From NCBI GenBank assembly GCA_036245525.1, contig BTPG01000003.1, forward strand, positions 190,639,838 through 190,703,837: DNA of 64,000 bases, in the 5' to 3' direction. The first letter of the stretch is position 1; each line of letters begins with the position of its first letter. This document shows, piece by piece, positions 9,324 to 17,902 of the stretch. The stretch comes from Semisulcospira habei (taxonomy: Eukaryota; Mollusca; Gastropoda; Semisulcospiridae). The notes under the pieces were generated by a model. That model had not been told where the DNA came from and searched no databases. It saw only the letters and a program-made list of their open reading frames with translations. Position numbers and translations under genes: made by a program.

Positions 9324-11924
9324 AGAGCCCGACCGCGGCCCGATCTACGGGCACCGCGGGGCCAAGAAGGGCGAGGGGCGGGGCCGGCCTGAGTAGCCTG
9401 GAATGGACGGGCCCGACCTCGTGAAGATCCGACTGTAGAGAAGGAGGGCCTGAAAGACCGCTGGGCACGACCCCCGCCGTGCGGGGGGCGCGAAAGCGGG
9501 TCGAGGCTGGGTTAGATGCAGGCTTGGGCCACAAGTCCTTGGAAGATTCCTTAAAGGTGTGCCAAGTGTCGCCGAACAGCTGAGGACCCCCTAAGGGGGC
9601 GTGACGGAGCTGGGTCTTCACTGACAAGGGAAGGTCCGAGCAGAGGCGCAAAAGGGTATCCCTCCTCCAGAGGTCGCATTTGGCAGCCGCTGCCCTGGCG
9701 GTGGCGGAAGAATGGTAGGCGGACCGGTTGGCCGCTATCAGGATGGACCGCACGTCACGAAGCGGGGACTGAGCCTCCAGGTCCCACGTATCCTGTAGGC
9801 ACTGCAGTGCTGCCTGGGTAGCCAGTTCCAAACCCGAGCACGCCAGCGAGATCCGCGCTAAGGAGGCGATCCTGTCGAGAGGCCGAGGCCACGAGTTCTG
9901 GACGAGCCTGCGGCCGCCCGCCTGTAGTAAGGCCGCCACATCCACCGCTGGAAAAGGTAAGGCGAAGGCTTGGGAGTGTCCAGCGTACTAGGCCTGGCGG
10001 AAGCTTAAGTTGATTCCCACCGGCGATCGAGCGGCGGTAAAGTATCCCGTGTCGCCGAAAGCGTCGTTACGCAGCTGGGCGGAGAAGCATCGGTGAGGTC
10101 CCGGAAGCCGGCTTGCGGGAGGGACTTGCGGCGCTGGACTTGCCTCTGCGCGTCGACCATGGCCGAAGCCTGTCTCTTCGGAGGAGGCGAAGGCGGACAG
10201 ACGTCGGGCGGTAGGGACTTGGCGATAAGCCTTGAAGCCTCACCCATAGCGTGGACCGACTGTGATCCGAGCGAAGGGCCGGCAACGTCTGACGAGGCGG
10301 AGGCCGACGCGACAGCGGAAAAAGGCGGGAAGGAGAACCCGCCGCCGAGTCCTGCAAGAAGATCGCCGAGGCCGAGTCCGACGGATGAAGGCTGAGGACG
10401 TCCGTTCCAAACTGATCTTCTCGCGGCAAAGACGAAAGGGGCGAGCGGCTACGAGAGTGCCGCACCGCCGCGCGCGAGGTAGACGCAGCCGCCCGCGACG
10501 CACGCAAAGAGGCGCGCCGCGGCGACGGAGGGACCGTGGCAAAGCGACGGTCCACCTCGAAGTCGGGATCCGCACGCGGCAGCCGACGTGAGCGACAAAC
10601 CGCGATCGGAATACCGAGGAAGTGGCCTGGTCACCCCTGGCCCGCCCGGGAGAACCGGTGCGAGGGGGGGGGGGGGGGGGACCGCCAATAGTCTCCCCTA
10701 GCCCGCTCAGGAAAGGCGGAGCGGGGAGGGGACAAATACCGGGCACGCGGCCCCCCGTCCGATGTGTCGGACCGTGGAGGACGCGCGATGTCACACCGGG
10801 CCCGCCTGGTCGATACGAGGCGGGGGGGGGGACAGTCTAGGGTCACGCCAAGCCCGCTCAGGAAAGGCGGAGCGGGGAGGGGACGATTTATGAGCCCGCT
10901 GCCCCAGCTCCGAAGCCTCGGAGCGAGGGGGGGGGGGGGGCGAGGGTCCAAGTCACACCGGGCCCGTCCGGTCGATACGAGACGGGGGGGGGACAGTCTA
11001 CGGTCACGCCAAGCCCGCTCAGGCGAAGCGAAGCGGGGAGGGGACCATTATGTGCACGCGACCCCCGCTCCGACTCCTCGGAGCGTGGGGGGCGAGAGTC
11101 AACCACACCCCGGGCCCGCCCAGGCGAGACGGGGCGGGCGGGGGGGGGGGAAGAAAGCAAAGCATGCCTTGCCCGTTCGGAAAATACAGAGCGGGGAGGC
11201 AGCATTACTAACGGTCTCGAGTCACGTTCCGAAGCCTCGGTGCGTGAGCGAGAGCATTTCTTATCACGTTTACTCTCTTTCTTATGCTTGCGTTCCGTCA
11301 CCCGTCCCCGCTCCGGAGACCTAGAGCCGGGGGTGGCCGACGAACGCTCATCTCTCCCAGACCGCTCGCCCGAAGCAGAGCGGGGGGTGGGAACCAAAAT
11401 GGGCTCAAGCCACGCGCTAACGAAGCAGAGCGTGGGGAGCGTGACTCCGAAACTCGCCTACCCTGCTCCGAAGACTCGGAGAGGGGAGGGAGAACCTGCG
11501 AGGTAACGGTACAAGAAGGGGACTTACCTGTGGGCCGGAAAGCCCGATGCGCCGAGGGAAGTACGTCCACCCGTGGAGGATCCCGTGGAGACCGAAGCGG
11601 GCGAGGGGACCGGTCACGCCTGAAGAAGTCCCACCTGCGCGAACACCGGTCTTCCGTCCAAGCGGCGCCACCATCACACGTTCCGTCCGAAGCACAGCCC
11701 GAACACGGCAAGCAAGAGTCGAGTGCATCAACCGGCCACTGGAAGTCCCCGCACGGCGGCAAGTCTTCGACACAGAAGAAGCCATAAGGCCCTAAACCAG
11801 CTACGCCGGCGAAGAAGTCCACCTTGCACAAACCAGCCGGGCACAAGTCACGTGCGTCGTCGAACCCCAAGGCCAAGCCAAGGGTGAACTCACAAGTCAG
11901 AGCCGGTAAAACCGGTCGGCGCAC
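9289..11924 (-). pseudogene. DIRS gag, broken (element B)
   Basis: Fragments in several frames: the Cys-rich N-terminus (CGDFQWPVDALDSC, then LPCSGC) at 11924-11298, Arg/Ser/Pro-rich segments at 11397-10240, and a C-terminal conserved part (ATARAAAAKCDLWRRDTLLR) at 9945-9289 that parallels gag of element A. Runs of 8 to 14 G on the plus strand (10667-11150) interrupt the middle and change the frame. B and C differ in run length here. Confidence 0.65.
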
Positions 11925-12069
11925 AGGTCACAATGAGTCCAATTGTCAAAGGAAAAACCACGAATGTAGTGAGTCCAGGGCTGAATCGAAGACTCCAATT
12001 CAAGCCCACAGTCAAAACCCACTGAAACCCGTAGAACGGAGAAAGGCAAAAACTCGACCGTCCCCGGTC

Positions 12070-12269
12070 GAGCTATGAGTGAAACTGACGAGGTCGCCCT
12101 GTGCTCGCCGGGATAGGGTAGTAAGGGGAGGCCACCCGGGGTCATAGTGCTTGGATCCCCGGTGTCTCCTCCCCAGTTGTGTGCTACACACAATTTTGCT
12201 GAAATCTATAGGCAATAGAGTGTATTCCCAGATAGTAATGCCATCGGTAATGTATTTTGAAAAAACAAA
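12070..12269 (-). repeat. 5' terminal repeat of element B
   Basis: Inverse of the left-end repeat: the CCCCGGTGTCTCCTCCCC and GTGTGCTACACACAATTTTG blocks, then AGATAGTAATGCCATCGG and the tip TTTTGAAAAAACAAA. It is identical to the 5' end of C at 44460-44659. Confidence 0.85.
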
Positions 12270-12436
12270 AAGTGGTATTGCATTGTATTGTATTGTATTG
12301 TATTGCATTGCATTACATTGCATTGTATTGTACTGTACTGTATTGGCTCTACTGTATTACAGTGCATTGGGTACTGCATTGCATTACACTGCACTGCACT
12401 CCTAGGGGTACTGCATTGTATTGCATTGCATTGTAT
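12270..12436. repeat. ATTGC/ATTGT pentanucleotide repeat
   Basis: Imperfect repeats of TATTG and CATTG run from the end of element B to about 12436. The short open frames in it on both strands follow from the repeat and have no coding value. Confidence 0.85.
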
Positions 12437-12486
12437 TTGCTACTCAATCCAAAGAATCTCCTCACAAATGCACAAACTGCACATAC

Positions 12487-12598
12487 CGTTCTCGTGCGAT
12501 GACCAGAATCAGGCCCCCCTCGTAATTTGGAGACACGGAACTCACGGTCCTTCTCAATGAAGTGAGTAGCCATCAGCAACAGGTCCTTTTCCATCCCT
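12487..12598 (-). CDS. Host gene exon 10 (last exon seen)
   Basis: Acceptor ...GCTTGCAG before base 12598 and donor GTATGT after 12487. It begins with one base that completes the split codon left by exon 9, so the frame is continuous across the 16.5-kb Polinton. It encodes GMEKDLLLMATHFIEKDREF and then a charged RVSKLRGGPDSGHRTRT. The exon ends in phase 0; the next exon must lie left of the window, because only DIRS copies A and B are found there. Confidence 0.75.
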
Positions 12599-12700
12599 CT
12601 GCAAGCAATCAACGAAATTACTCAATATAGGGAACATTTTAAGCAATTTCAACAAGGTGATTTTAAATGGTGCTAATGAATGCGAGTATTAGTGAAGTGA

Positions 12701-12940
12701 GTGAAATGGAGTACACACTTTTATCAGCTGACCATAACGATTAACCGAGTGAAATGGAGTACACACTTTTATCAGCTGACCATAATGATTAACCGAGTGA
12801 AATGGAGTACACACTTTTATCAGCTGACCAAAACGATTAACCGAGTGAAATGGAGTACACACTTTTATCAGCTGACCAAAACGATTAACCGAGTGAAATG
12901 GAGTACACACTTTTATCAGCTGACCATAACGATTAACTGA
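12701..12940. repeat. 48-bp tandem repeat, five copies
   Basis: The unit beginning GTGAAATGGAGTACACAC starts at 12701, 12749, 12797, 12845 and 12893, with one or two substitutions between copies. As 48 is a multiple of three, both strands show open frames, which are artefacts. Confidence 0.92.
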
Positions 12941-13003
12941 GTTAACTCCCCGCGCGCATTCCCAAATTTTGGAGGTATTACGTAACCACTACATACCAGT
13001 TGC

Positions 13004-13114
13004 AGGGATGGGTTGACCATCATAGTTCAAGGGTAGTGCTGGATTAGCTTGGCACTGGTAGGTGCCAAGCTAATCTGGCACTACCCTTGGATTATCATGG
13101 TCATTCCATCTCAT
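13004..13114. repeat. Palindromic hairpin repeat (GGGTAGTGCC family)
   Basis: The outer arms GGTTGACCATCATAG and TATCATGGTCATTCC flank inner arms CAAGGGTAGTGCTGG and CTGGCACTACCCTTG. The loop is near GGCACTGGTAGGTGCC. It is one of about eight copies in the window. Confidence 0.85.
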
Positions 13115-13396
13115 GCTGTAGGGCATCGGGGCGAAATGGATTAAAACTGTCAAAGAAAGAAACAGGTAGAAAAGTATGTCCAATTATGTGTTACAGGGGG
13201 TAAGTATTCTCTTATATTAAAAGTTTAATTTAAACCACTGGGTAAAAAGTAAATTCCTAAAGCGTTGTCTAAGTTCAGATTTTTTTGTGGAGATGTTGCT
13301 AATGGGGGGAGGGGAGGGGATGTTTATGGCAGAAAACATGAGCGAACTTTAACCCCTTGACTGCCGAGAAAAGAACTGAACACGATCCAACTGCAT

Positions 13397-13446
13397 GAGA
13401 CATAGATCCTCATGAGCTGCAAGGGCTCATGAGGATCTATACCTCT
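13397..13446. repeat. Palindromic hairpin repeat (CTCATGAGG family)
   Basis: Arms ACATAGATCCTCATGAGC and GCTCATGAGGATCTATAC surround a short loop. Related hairpins lie at 31653 and 56692. Confidence 0.8.
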
Positions 13447-13609
13447 TGCTGATACCAATTTGTATCCATGTTTCTTGGACAGTGCCGGCTTTTGGTCGTT
13501 GAATGAACCAAGATTTCAAAAATAAAAGTGTACGTACAGTGGCAGGGAAGGGGTGAAAGAGTAAAAATTTGCTGAACAGCAGAGAAGTCTGGTACCTTAC
13601 AAAATGTTG

Positions 13610-13670
13610 AACTCATTCGAGACGTGTTGCATCCAGACACGCAGCTCTAGGCTGCGTGTCTGGATGCGGT
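13610..13670. repeat. Left part of a palindrome split by the Polinton
   Basis: Arm 1 is AACTCATTCGAGACGT, GTTGC, ATCCAGACACGCAGC (13610-13645); after the loop TCTAG, arm 2 starts with GCTGCGTGTCTGGATGCGGT. Arm 2 resumes after the element at 30225 with ACGTCTCGAATGAGTT. Taken together the two parts make a 77-bp hairpin with 36-base arms and about three mismatches. Confidence 0.85.
13665..13670. other. Target-site duplication, left (TGCGGT)
   Basis: TGCGGT immediately precedes the terminal AGAGAGAG of the Polinton and is repeated directly after its right end at 30219-30224. Six bases is the usual length for Polinton integrases. Confidence 0.9.
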
Positions 13671-13811
13671 AGAGAGAGAACAATAGAGTCCCGATAGACA
13701 ATGAATTCAATAGAGCCGCATCAGTCATTAATTTACATCATTTTTTAATATCAAAATTTTGTCCCCAATTTTACCCCCGTTAATTCTGAATCAACCCTTT
13801 GATTTTTAAAA
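13671..13811 (+). repeat. Left terminal inverted repeat of the Polinton
   Basis: It matches the reverse complement of 30078-30218 over about 141 bp. I count one substitution (G/A near 13789) and a one-base difference in a T run at the inner edge. Confidence 0.93.
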
Positions 13812-13823
13812 ACTGACAAGCAT

Positions 13824-13879
13824 GACTGATGCGGCTCTATTGATCTGATTATCTATCGGGACTCTATTGTTCTCTCTCT
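13824..13879 (-). repeat. Extra inverted copy of the Polinton tip at the left end
   Basis: GACTGATGCGGCTCTATTGA, a short divergent stretch, then TATCGGGACTCTATTG and TTCTCTCTCT: the inverse of 13671-13726 with about six mismatches. The left end 13671-13879 is thus a 209-bp foldback. No such copy is seen inside the right end. Confidence 0.85.
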
Positions 13880-14024
13880 ATAACTATTGTCTCTGTCAAC
13901 ACCTAATCATTTACCTGATCAAGTGATGCCAAGTGAAACTTAATACTTATTAACAAGTTGCAACTAACTTTTAGGAACCTGCAGAGGTAACCTTTAAGTG
14001 TGTTGCCATAAGAACTTATTAATT

Positions 14025-14092
14025 ACTTACCCTAAGTTCTTACAAGTACTTACCCTAAGTTCTTACAAGTACTTACCCTAAGTTCTTACAAC
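14025..14092. repeat. 23-bp tandem repeat, three copies, in the Polinton left end
   Basis: The unit ACTTACCCTAAGTTCTTACA + AGT starts at 14025, 14048 and 14071; the last copy is cut short. It lies in the non-coding stretch between the left TIR and the first gene (13880-14164), where nothing else was recognised. Confidence 0.85.
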
Positions 14093-14164
14093 AACTTGAC
14101 TCAAGTCCCAAGACACTGAGACAGATTTATCAAGATACAAGGACAATAAAAAAACTTTTTTTTC

Positions 14165-14293
14165 TCAGTAATACTCAGGTGGTGGTGCTGATGGGGTTAA
14201 ATAATCAGGCACAAGTGGTGTAAATGACATGTCATCTCTCTGCGAAGCATATGACAAAAATATTGATTGATTACCAAATCTGATTTTTATTTG
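14165..14293 (-). CDS. -1 frame extension with PSAP and PPEY late-domain motifs
   Basis: A 42-codon stretch open in the -1 frame relative to the 14287-14973 gene. It begins at the last base of the slippery heptamer and ends at TGA 14165-14167. Its C-terminus reads TPSAPPPEYY, which contains P-S-A-P (TSG101-type) and P-P-E-Y (NEDD4/WW-type) motifs. It has no AUG where the other genes have one: after the AATAAAA motif the codon is ATC. An internal ATG at 14228-14230 would give only 21 residues. It may be made by -1 frameshifting, may be a separate mini-gene, or may be a true C-terminus displaced by an indel. Late domains recruit ESCRT in enveloped viruses, and PPxY motifs occur in adenovirus capsid proteins. 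Confidence 0.55.
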   Translation of the reverse strand, partial: QIKIRFGNQSIFLSYASQRDDMSFTPLVPDYLTPSAPPPEYY

Positions 14294-14973
14294 TTTAAAA
14301 GATTGTGTAGTTTTTCTGTGGTTTCCTGTACCCCTATCCTTTTTCCCTCTGCTAAAAAACTGGCCTTCAGTTCTTCAACATTGACGGGAGATTGACTACG
14401 CATTTTATTCTGTATTTCAGATTTCTGTTTCTTGTAATTATTTAAATCATCCTGGACTCGCTTAAATTCTTCGTCATCAATAAAATTATCGTTCAATGCC
14501 TTACTGATAATAAGTTTCATACTGCTCAGCTTTGCACCAGCAAGCGTACTCAATGCTTCATGTTTCTGTAATTTCGTGTGAAACCTCTTGTTCAAGGCTT
14601 CCAAACCAAAGCAAGCCAGGCATGTAGCAACGCTAACAGCCTCAACTGCTATTCCAGCCAAACTCCCAATTCCTGTGGCGAACAGAACAATACCCCCTAC
14701 AGAACATGAAGCTGAAACTGCACCAATAGCCATAGAAGTGTTTTGAACAGAATTGAAAACGGTCTTATACCGTCTTTTGCACCGTGAGTATTTCGCCTCC
14801 TCACTCTCCAAATATTTCAAAGCTTCTGTAATATTATTTAATCTGAATGCATCTGCCTGTAATGTTTTATCTGAAGCAATTGGCATATGTGTATCAGGCG
14901 CAAGCGTTGTTTTAGTCGTCACATTTGTTTCAGTCGGATCAAGCGTTGGTAGTTGCGGATAGAAGTTTACCAT
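14287..14973 (-). CDS. Polinton protein with Gly-rich hydrophobic centre, 228 aa
   Basis: The start at 14973 is chosen because it follows the AATAAAAAAA motif; an ATG five codons upstream lies inside the motif. From the upstream ATG, residues 86-128 form a long Gly/Ala/Val-rich hydrophobic stretch (GGIVLFATGIGSLAGIAVEA), followed by a charged, probably helical part with an EF-like acidic segment (LNDNFIDDEEFKRV) and a coiled-coil-like tail. There are no enzyme motifs. It could be a membrane-interacting or internal virion protein; the function is unknown. It is the last gene of a three-gene minus block and ends at the candidate frameshift site that would add a PSAP/PPEY tail. Confidence 0.8.
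   Translation of the reverse strand: MVNFYPQLPTLDPTETNVTTKTTLAPDTHMPIASDKTLQADAFRLNNITEALKYLESEEAKYSRCKRRYKTVFNSVQNTSMAIGAVSASCSVGGIVLFATGIGSLAGIAVEAVSVATCLACFGLEALNKRFHTKLQKHEALSTLAGAKLSSMKLIISKALNDNFIDDEEFKRVQDDLNNYKKQKSEIQNKMRSQSPVNVEELKASFLAEGKRIGVQETTEKLHNLLNK
14293..14299 (-). promoter_or_regulatory. Candidate -1 ribosomal frameshift site T_TTA_AAC
   Basis: On the coding strand the last codons of the 14973-14287 gene are CTT TTA AAC AAA TAA, so the canonical heptamer TTTAAAC is in the correct phase, one codon before the stop. A weak 6-bp stem (TGTCAT with ATGACA) lies about 40 nt downstream. I cannot see a convincing pseudoknot by eye. Confidence 0.5.
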
Positions 14974-15002
14974 TTTTTTTATTGACAAATATTTTTTTTT
15001 AT

Positions 15003-15878
15003 TTAATCAGCAATTACATTTTGCAACTCTTCAAAAGTATATAATTTGCTGGCATAATAAAATGCAACAAGATCAATGTGTTCAAGGTTTATGTAAGTTA
15101 GACGAACAAAAGTTGTTTTGTCAACCACCACCTTGACAGCTGGAACACTGCTCGAAACATTAATAACATCATTATTTTTTGTAATAGCAATAAAGACCTT
15201 TGATGATTCTGTTACTGTTTCATCCCATGTAAGTTTAATTCCTTGTGCAATTTGAGCCTCTTTAGCAGTAGCAACAGATTTCATGATAATTTCAAATACT
15301 ATTGTCACTTCTCTAGCCATGACTAAGCTTGCTGGCATAAACACAACAGAAGTATCTGATCTACCCTTTCTAGTTGTAAGAAGATATCTCCGTTTCTCAT
15401 AATTTTCAACTTTCAGTTTTTCTCTGCTATTGTTGTCTGGGGCAAAGCTTGGAACAAGACTTACAATAAGCGGCCCCGAGTTAACAACCTTCCTAAACAC
15501 TAAGGCACCTTCGTCATCAGTGTATACATAAGGACTAATAAATTCCAACTTTATGTCCCAGTCAATTGTGGGTGGTGGAACAGGTACAGGTGAAACCACC
15601 CACTTATTTCCCACATGTATTAAGTTGTAGGGCGAATTATTTACAGGTGGAGTAGGTACAGTAACATCACGTAGCTGACCAAGTTTAGGAATCTGTTTTT
15701 CACCATCTTTCATGTCAACAATTACTTTCCTCTTGTACATGCCATAGGAATCAAGTTCAAAACCATATATTTCTCCAATTTCTCCCTCCTTCTCAAAATC
15801 CTGTACATCTGCCAAATCTTTCAATTCTGTTACTGGACATGCAACTGGTATGATTCTCGGCTTTGGACCACCACTCAT
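15003..15878 (-). CDS. Polinton protein of unknown function, 291 aa
   Basis: Starts MSGGPKPRI directly after TATAAAAA, and lies 21 bp downstream of the penton-like gene in the same minus-strand block. The first third is acidic and then Pro-rich (VPTPPVNNSPYN, SPVPVPPPTIDWD); the rest alternates hydrophobic and polar residues in a way that suggests beta structure. No transmembrane segment and no protease triad are apparent. Its place between the penton-like protein and the 228-aa protein suggests a virion component such as a fibre or minor capsid protein, but this is inference from position only. Confidence 0.75.
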   Translation of the reverse strand: MSGGPKPRIIPVACPVTELKDLADVQDFEKEGEIGEIYGFELDSYGMYKRKVIVDMKDGEKQIPKLGQLRDVTVPTPPVNNSPYNLIHVGNKWVVSPVPVPPPTIDWDIKLEFISPYVYTDDEGALVFRKVVNSGPLIVSLVPSFAPDNNSREKLKVENYEKRRYLLTTRKGRSDTSVVFMPASLVMAREVTIVFEIIMKSVATAKEAQIAQGIKLTWDETVTESSKVFIAITKNNDVINVSSSVPAVKVVVDKTTFVRLTYINLEHIDLVAFYYASKLYTFEELQNVIAD

Positions 15879-15899
15879 TTTTTATAAACAAAAATAAAA

Positions 15900-16640
15900 T
15901 TATTTAATTTCCAACACAACACTAAAATCATGCATAAGAACTGGTTTGTCATCCTGATTAGTTACAGATATACTCAGTGACTCAAAGAAACTAGAACCTA
16001 ATTTCTTAAACTGCAAATTAGGAAATCTAACAACTACACTTTCACAATACGGAGCAGTTCCAGTAGGTAAGCATCTCAACAAAGTTGAAGGCTTTCCATT
16101 GTGAACATTCTCAGATGTGTTTAGTTCTTTCAAATAAACATTTAGTACAGTATGTACTGCCAAATGAACAGGATATCTTCCAGTTATTTTTTCTTTTTTG
16201 GGCTTAAATTTTAATCCTTCTTCTGCTTCATAAGTCCAATCATCATCAACACTATCATCGACAATAGCAAGATCAAATTCGGATAAAAAACCAAGTAGTA
16301 TTAAAAGTTTGTCTGTTAATATAAGCTCACTATTTTTTGGAAATTCCAATGTAACAAACAAGTTAGCCGGATTTAAAGTTGCTTTAATTTTATACATATT
16401 TTGTAAAAATTCAGCTATAGTACAAAAGTCATAATACCCAGGCTGTAAGTGATTAGCGCCCCACCATGTATTACCTATCGTTCCATGCACAGAATATTCA
16501 CCATCATCTGTTACATTAAACCACTTTACTGTATAGAACATTTCATGGATAGCTACAGCCTTGCTACCATCACGATTATCAATCCCATTAGTTAACAACA
16601 CTGGTTTGCTTGTGTCAAGATTTGTTAAGGTAATAAACAT
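15900..16640 (-). CDS. Penton-like minor capsid protein, 246 aa (candidate)
   Basis: Starts MFITLTNLD after AATAAAAATG, back to back with the plus-strand gene at 16664 across a 23-bp divergent gap. It is beta-rich, with an internal block (PGYYDFCTIAEFLQNMYKI) and a C-terminal stretch (ESLSISVTNQDDKPVLMHDF, then VVLEIK) resembling the closing strands of single-jelly-roll pentons in Polintons and adenoviruses. Polintons typically encode one major and one minor jelly-roll capsid protein, and this is the best candidate for the latter. The assignment needs a profile or structure comparison; the size fits. Confidence 0.6.
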   Translation of the reverse strand: MFITLTNLDTSKPVLLTNGIDNRDGSKAVAIHEMFYTVKWFNVTDDGEYSVHGTIGNTWWGANHLQPGYYDFCTIAEFLQNMYKIKATLNPANLFVTLEFPKNSELILTDKLLILLGFLSEFDLAIVDDSVDDDWTYEAEEGLKFKPKKEKITGRYPVHLAVHTVLNVYLKELNTSENVHNGKPSTLLRCLPTGTAPYCESVVVRFPNLQFKKLGSSFFESLSISVTNQDDKPVLMHDFSVVLEIK

Positions 16641-16647
16641 TTTTATT
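16638..16647 (-). promoter_or_regulatory. Start motif AATAAAAATG (penton-like gene)
   Basis: On the minus strand AATAAAA directly precedes and overlaps the ATG. The same motif starts most genes of this Polinton, and on the plus strand TATAAAAAGG precedes the divergent gene at 16664. Confidence 0.55.
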
Positions 16648-16663
16648 ATCTCATATAAAAAGG

Positions 16664-17902
16664 ATGGAATTTAAATCACCAACCATCACCACTACAAACG
16701 CATTTCAATTCAATGTGAATGCCAAATATAATGTTGCACCTACTTATGAACAGAAAATAATTCAACTAAATCAACTCGACATAGCTGTGTCTGACGCAAG
16801 CGTACAAGACCTATTCCAAGTGAAAGTACCAAATCCGTTTGATCATTACCTAAACCCTCCAATAACAGACGACTCAACTGCAAGAAAGTGGTCTTCAAGC
16901 CCACTACAGATGTTTCAAAACCAACTCAACTTTGCAATACTATGTTCAACTACAGGCTGTGGTGTTTCATTTACAGACCACTTGAATCACTCAAACAAAC
17001 TGATTAGGTCTGTGTATCATTTCCATGTTTATTACCAGCTTAGACGTATACTGTCAGAACTTCATACACCACTGCCCACTGAATCCAGTTTCAACAGGTT
17101 TAACAACCCCATGGATATGAAAGCGTTTGAACGCATCTGTAATGAATTTAACATAAGCACTAAGTATGACTTTACACAAAAACTTGATGATCACAAAGGC
17201 ATGGGTACATTGTATTATGCTATGAGTCACAGACAATACCCTCAAGATTACTACCCTGGTTACACTTCATTCTCATCAAAATCACAAGTCTGGTTAGGAT
17301 CAATAGAGCAGAAGCAGACTAATGCGTGGACCACATTTATTTTAGACAAAAGTGACGGGTTTACTCAAGCAGGAGTTGAGCGCGTAAATGAGTCTATCAG
17401 AACATATGTCTGGTGTATACTAGGTGCACAATCACTAACAAAATCAAACATTTTGAATGGAAGTGGAAAGTTTGAAGCACAAAAACAGTTTCTTGCAAAT
17501 CTTGAAGATTCAGTAAATTCATCAGTTGATCTCCCATCAAGCATACAACGCTACCAAGACGTACTCAGATATGCCAGATCGAAAGTTGACTTTGTAGTTG
17601 GCACTGGGTTATACATGTTACCATCTGACCTTCAACTCCAAATGGGTACAATAACAAATTATAATAATGAAATCATTGTTGCAGGTGTTGGTCAGAAATT
17701 AGGACTCAATAAAAGTGTAAACTTAGGAGCAACAACTGCGCATGTACTGTCATTAAAATCATTACAGGAGGTTACTTCTCCTGCCCCACCACTGGTACCC
17801 ATACAGTCAGTAACAACCCCTGACACACATGAGTCAGAACGAACTGCATTAGTAATAGGATTAACAGGGCTAGGAGTATTACTTCTTTATCTGTTTCATT
17901 AA
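16664..17902 (+). CDS. Polinton protein with C-terminal anchor, 412 aa
   Basis: Begins MEFKSPTITTTNAFQF after TATAAAAAGG. The long body has no recognised domain and contains Tyr/Trp-rich blocks (RQYPQDYYPGYTSF, RTYVWCILGAQSL). A Pro/Thr-rich linker (SPAPPLVPIQSV, TTPDTHESE) leads to a single C-terminal hydrophobic segment (ALVIGLTGLGVLLLYLF, residues 394-411), so the protein is probably tail-anchored. Its 3' end overlaps that of the convergent 413-aa gene by 24 bp. It may be a virion surface or membrane protein; no signal peptide is seen and the function is unknown. Confidence 0.75.
   Translation: MEFKSPTITTTNAFQFNVNAKYNVAPTYEQKIIQLNQLDIAVSDASVQDLFQVKVPNPFDHYLNPPITDDSTARKWSSSPLQMFQNQLNFAILCSTTGCGVSFTDHLNHSNKLIRSVYHFHVYYQLRRILSELHTPLPTESSFNRFNNPMDMKAFERICNEFNISTKYDFTQKLDDHKGMGTLYYAMSHRQYPQDYYPGYTSFSSKSQVWLGSIEQKQTNAWTTFILDKSDGFTQAGVERVNESIRTYVWCILGAQSLTKSNILNGSGKFEAQKQFLANLEDSVNSSVDLPSSIQRYQDVLRYARSKVDFVVGTGLYMLPSDLQLQMGTITNYNNEIIVAGVGQKLGLNKSVNLGATTAHVLSLKSLQEVTSPAPPLVPIQSVTTPDTHESERTALVIGLTGLGVLLLYLFH

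Larger units (their letters stand above)
5839..12269 (-). mobile_element. DIRS-type retrotransposon B (full length, coding frames broken)
   Basis: 6431 bp, bounded by ATGAATTTTT on the left and AAAAAACAAA on the right. Comparison with copy C (38272-44659) fixes these ends, because identity stops exactly there and the flanks are unrelated. Order on the minus strand: 5' repeat, gag, RT-RNase H, recombinase, then a 3' repeat with an internal complementary region. All three genes contain frameshifts. No target duplication is seen, as expected for recombinase-mediated insertion. Confidence 0.88.

Noticed and set aside
10240..11400. Long plus-strand and minus-strand Arg/Pro/Gly-rich frames in element B, mirrored in C
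   Set aside because: Very high G+C sequence leaves many frames open; only the minus-strand gag frames align with other DIRS copies.
12257..12502. Cys/Ile/Tyr-rich frames
   Set aside because: The pentanucleotide TATTG/CATTG repeat is read in all frames.
12689..12940. Open frames on both strands with a repeated peptide
   Set aside because: The 48-bp repeat unit is a multiple of three, so frames stay open by chance on both strands.
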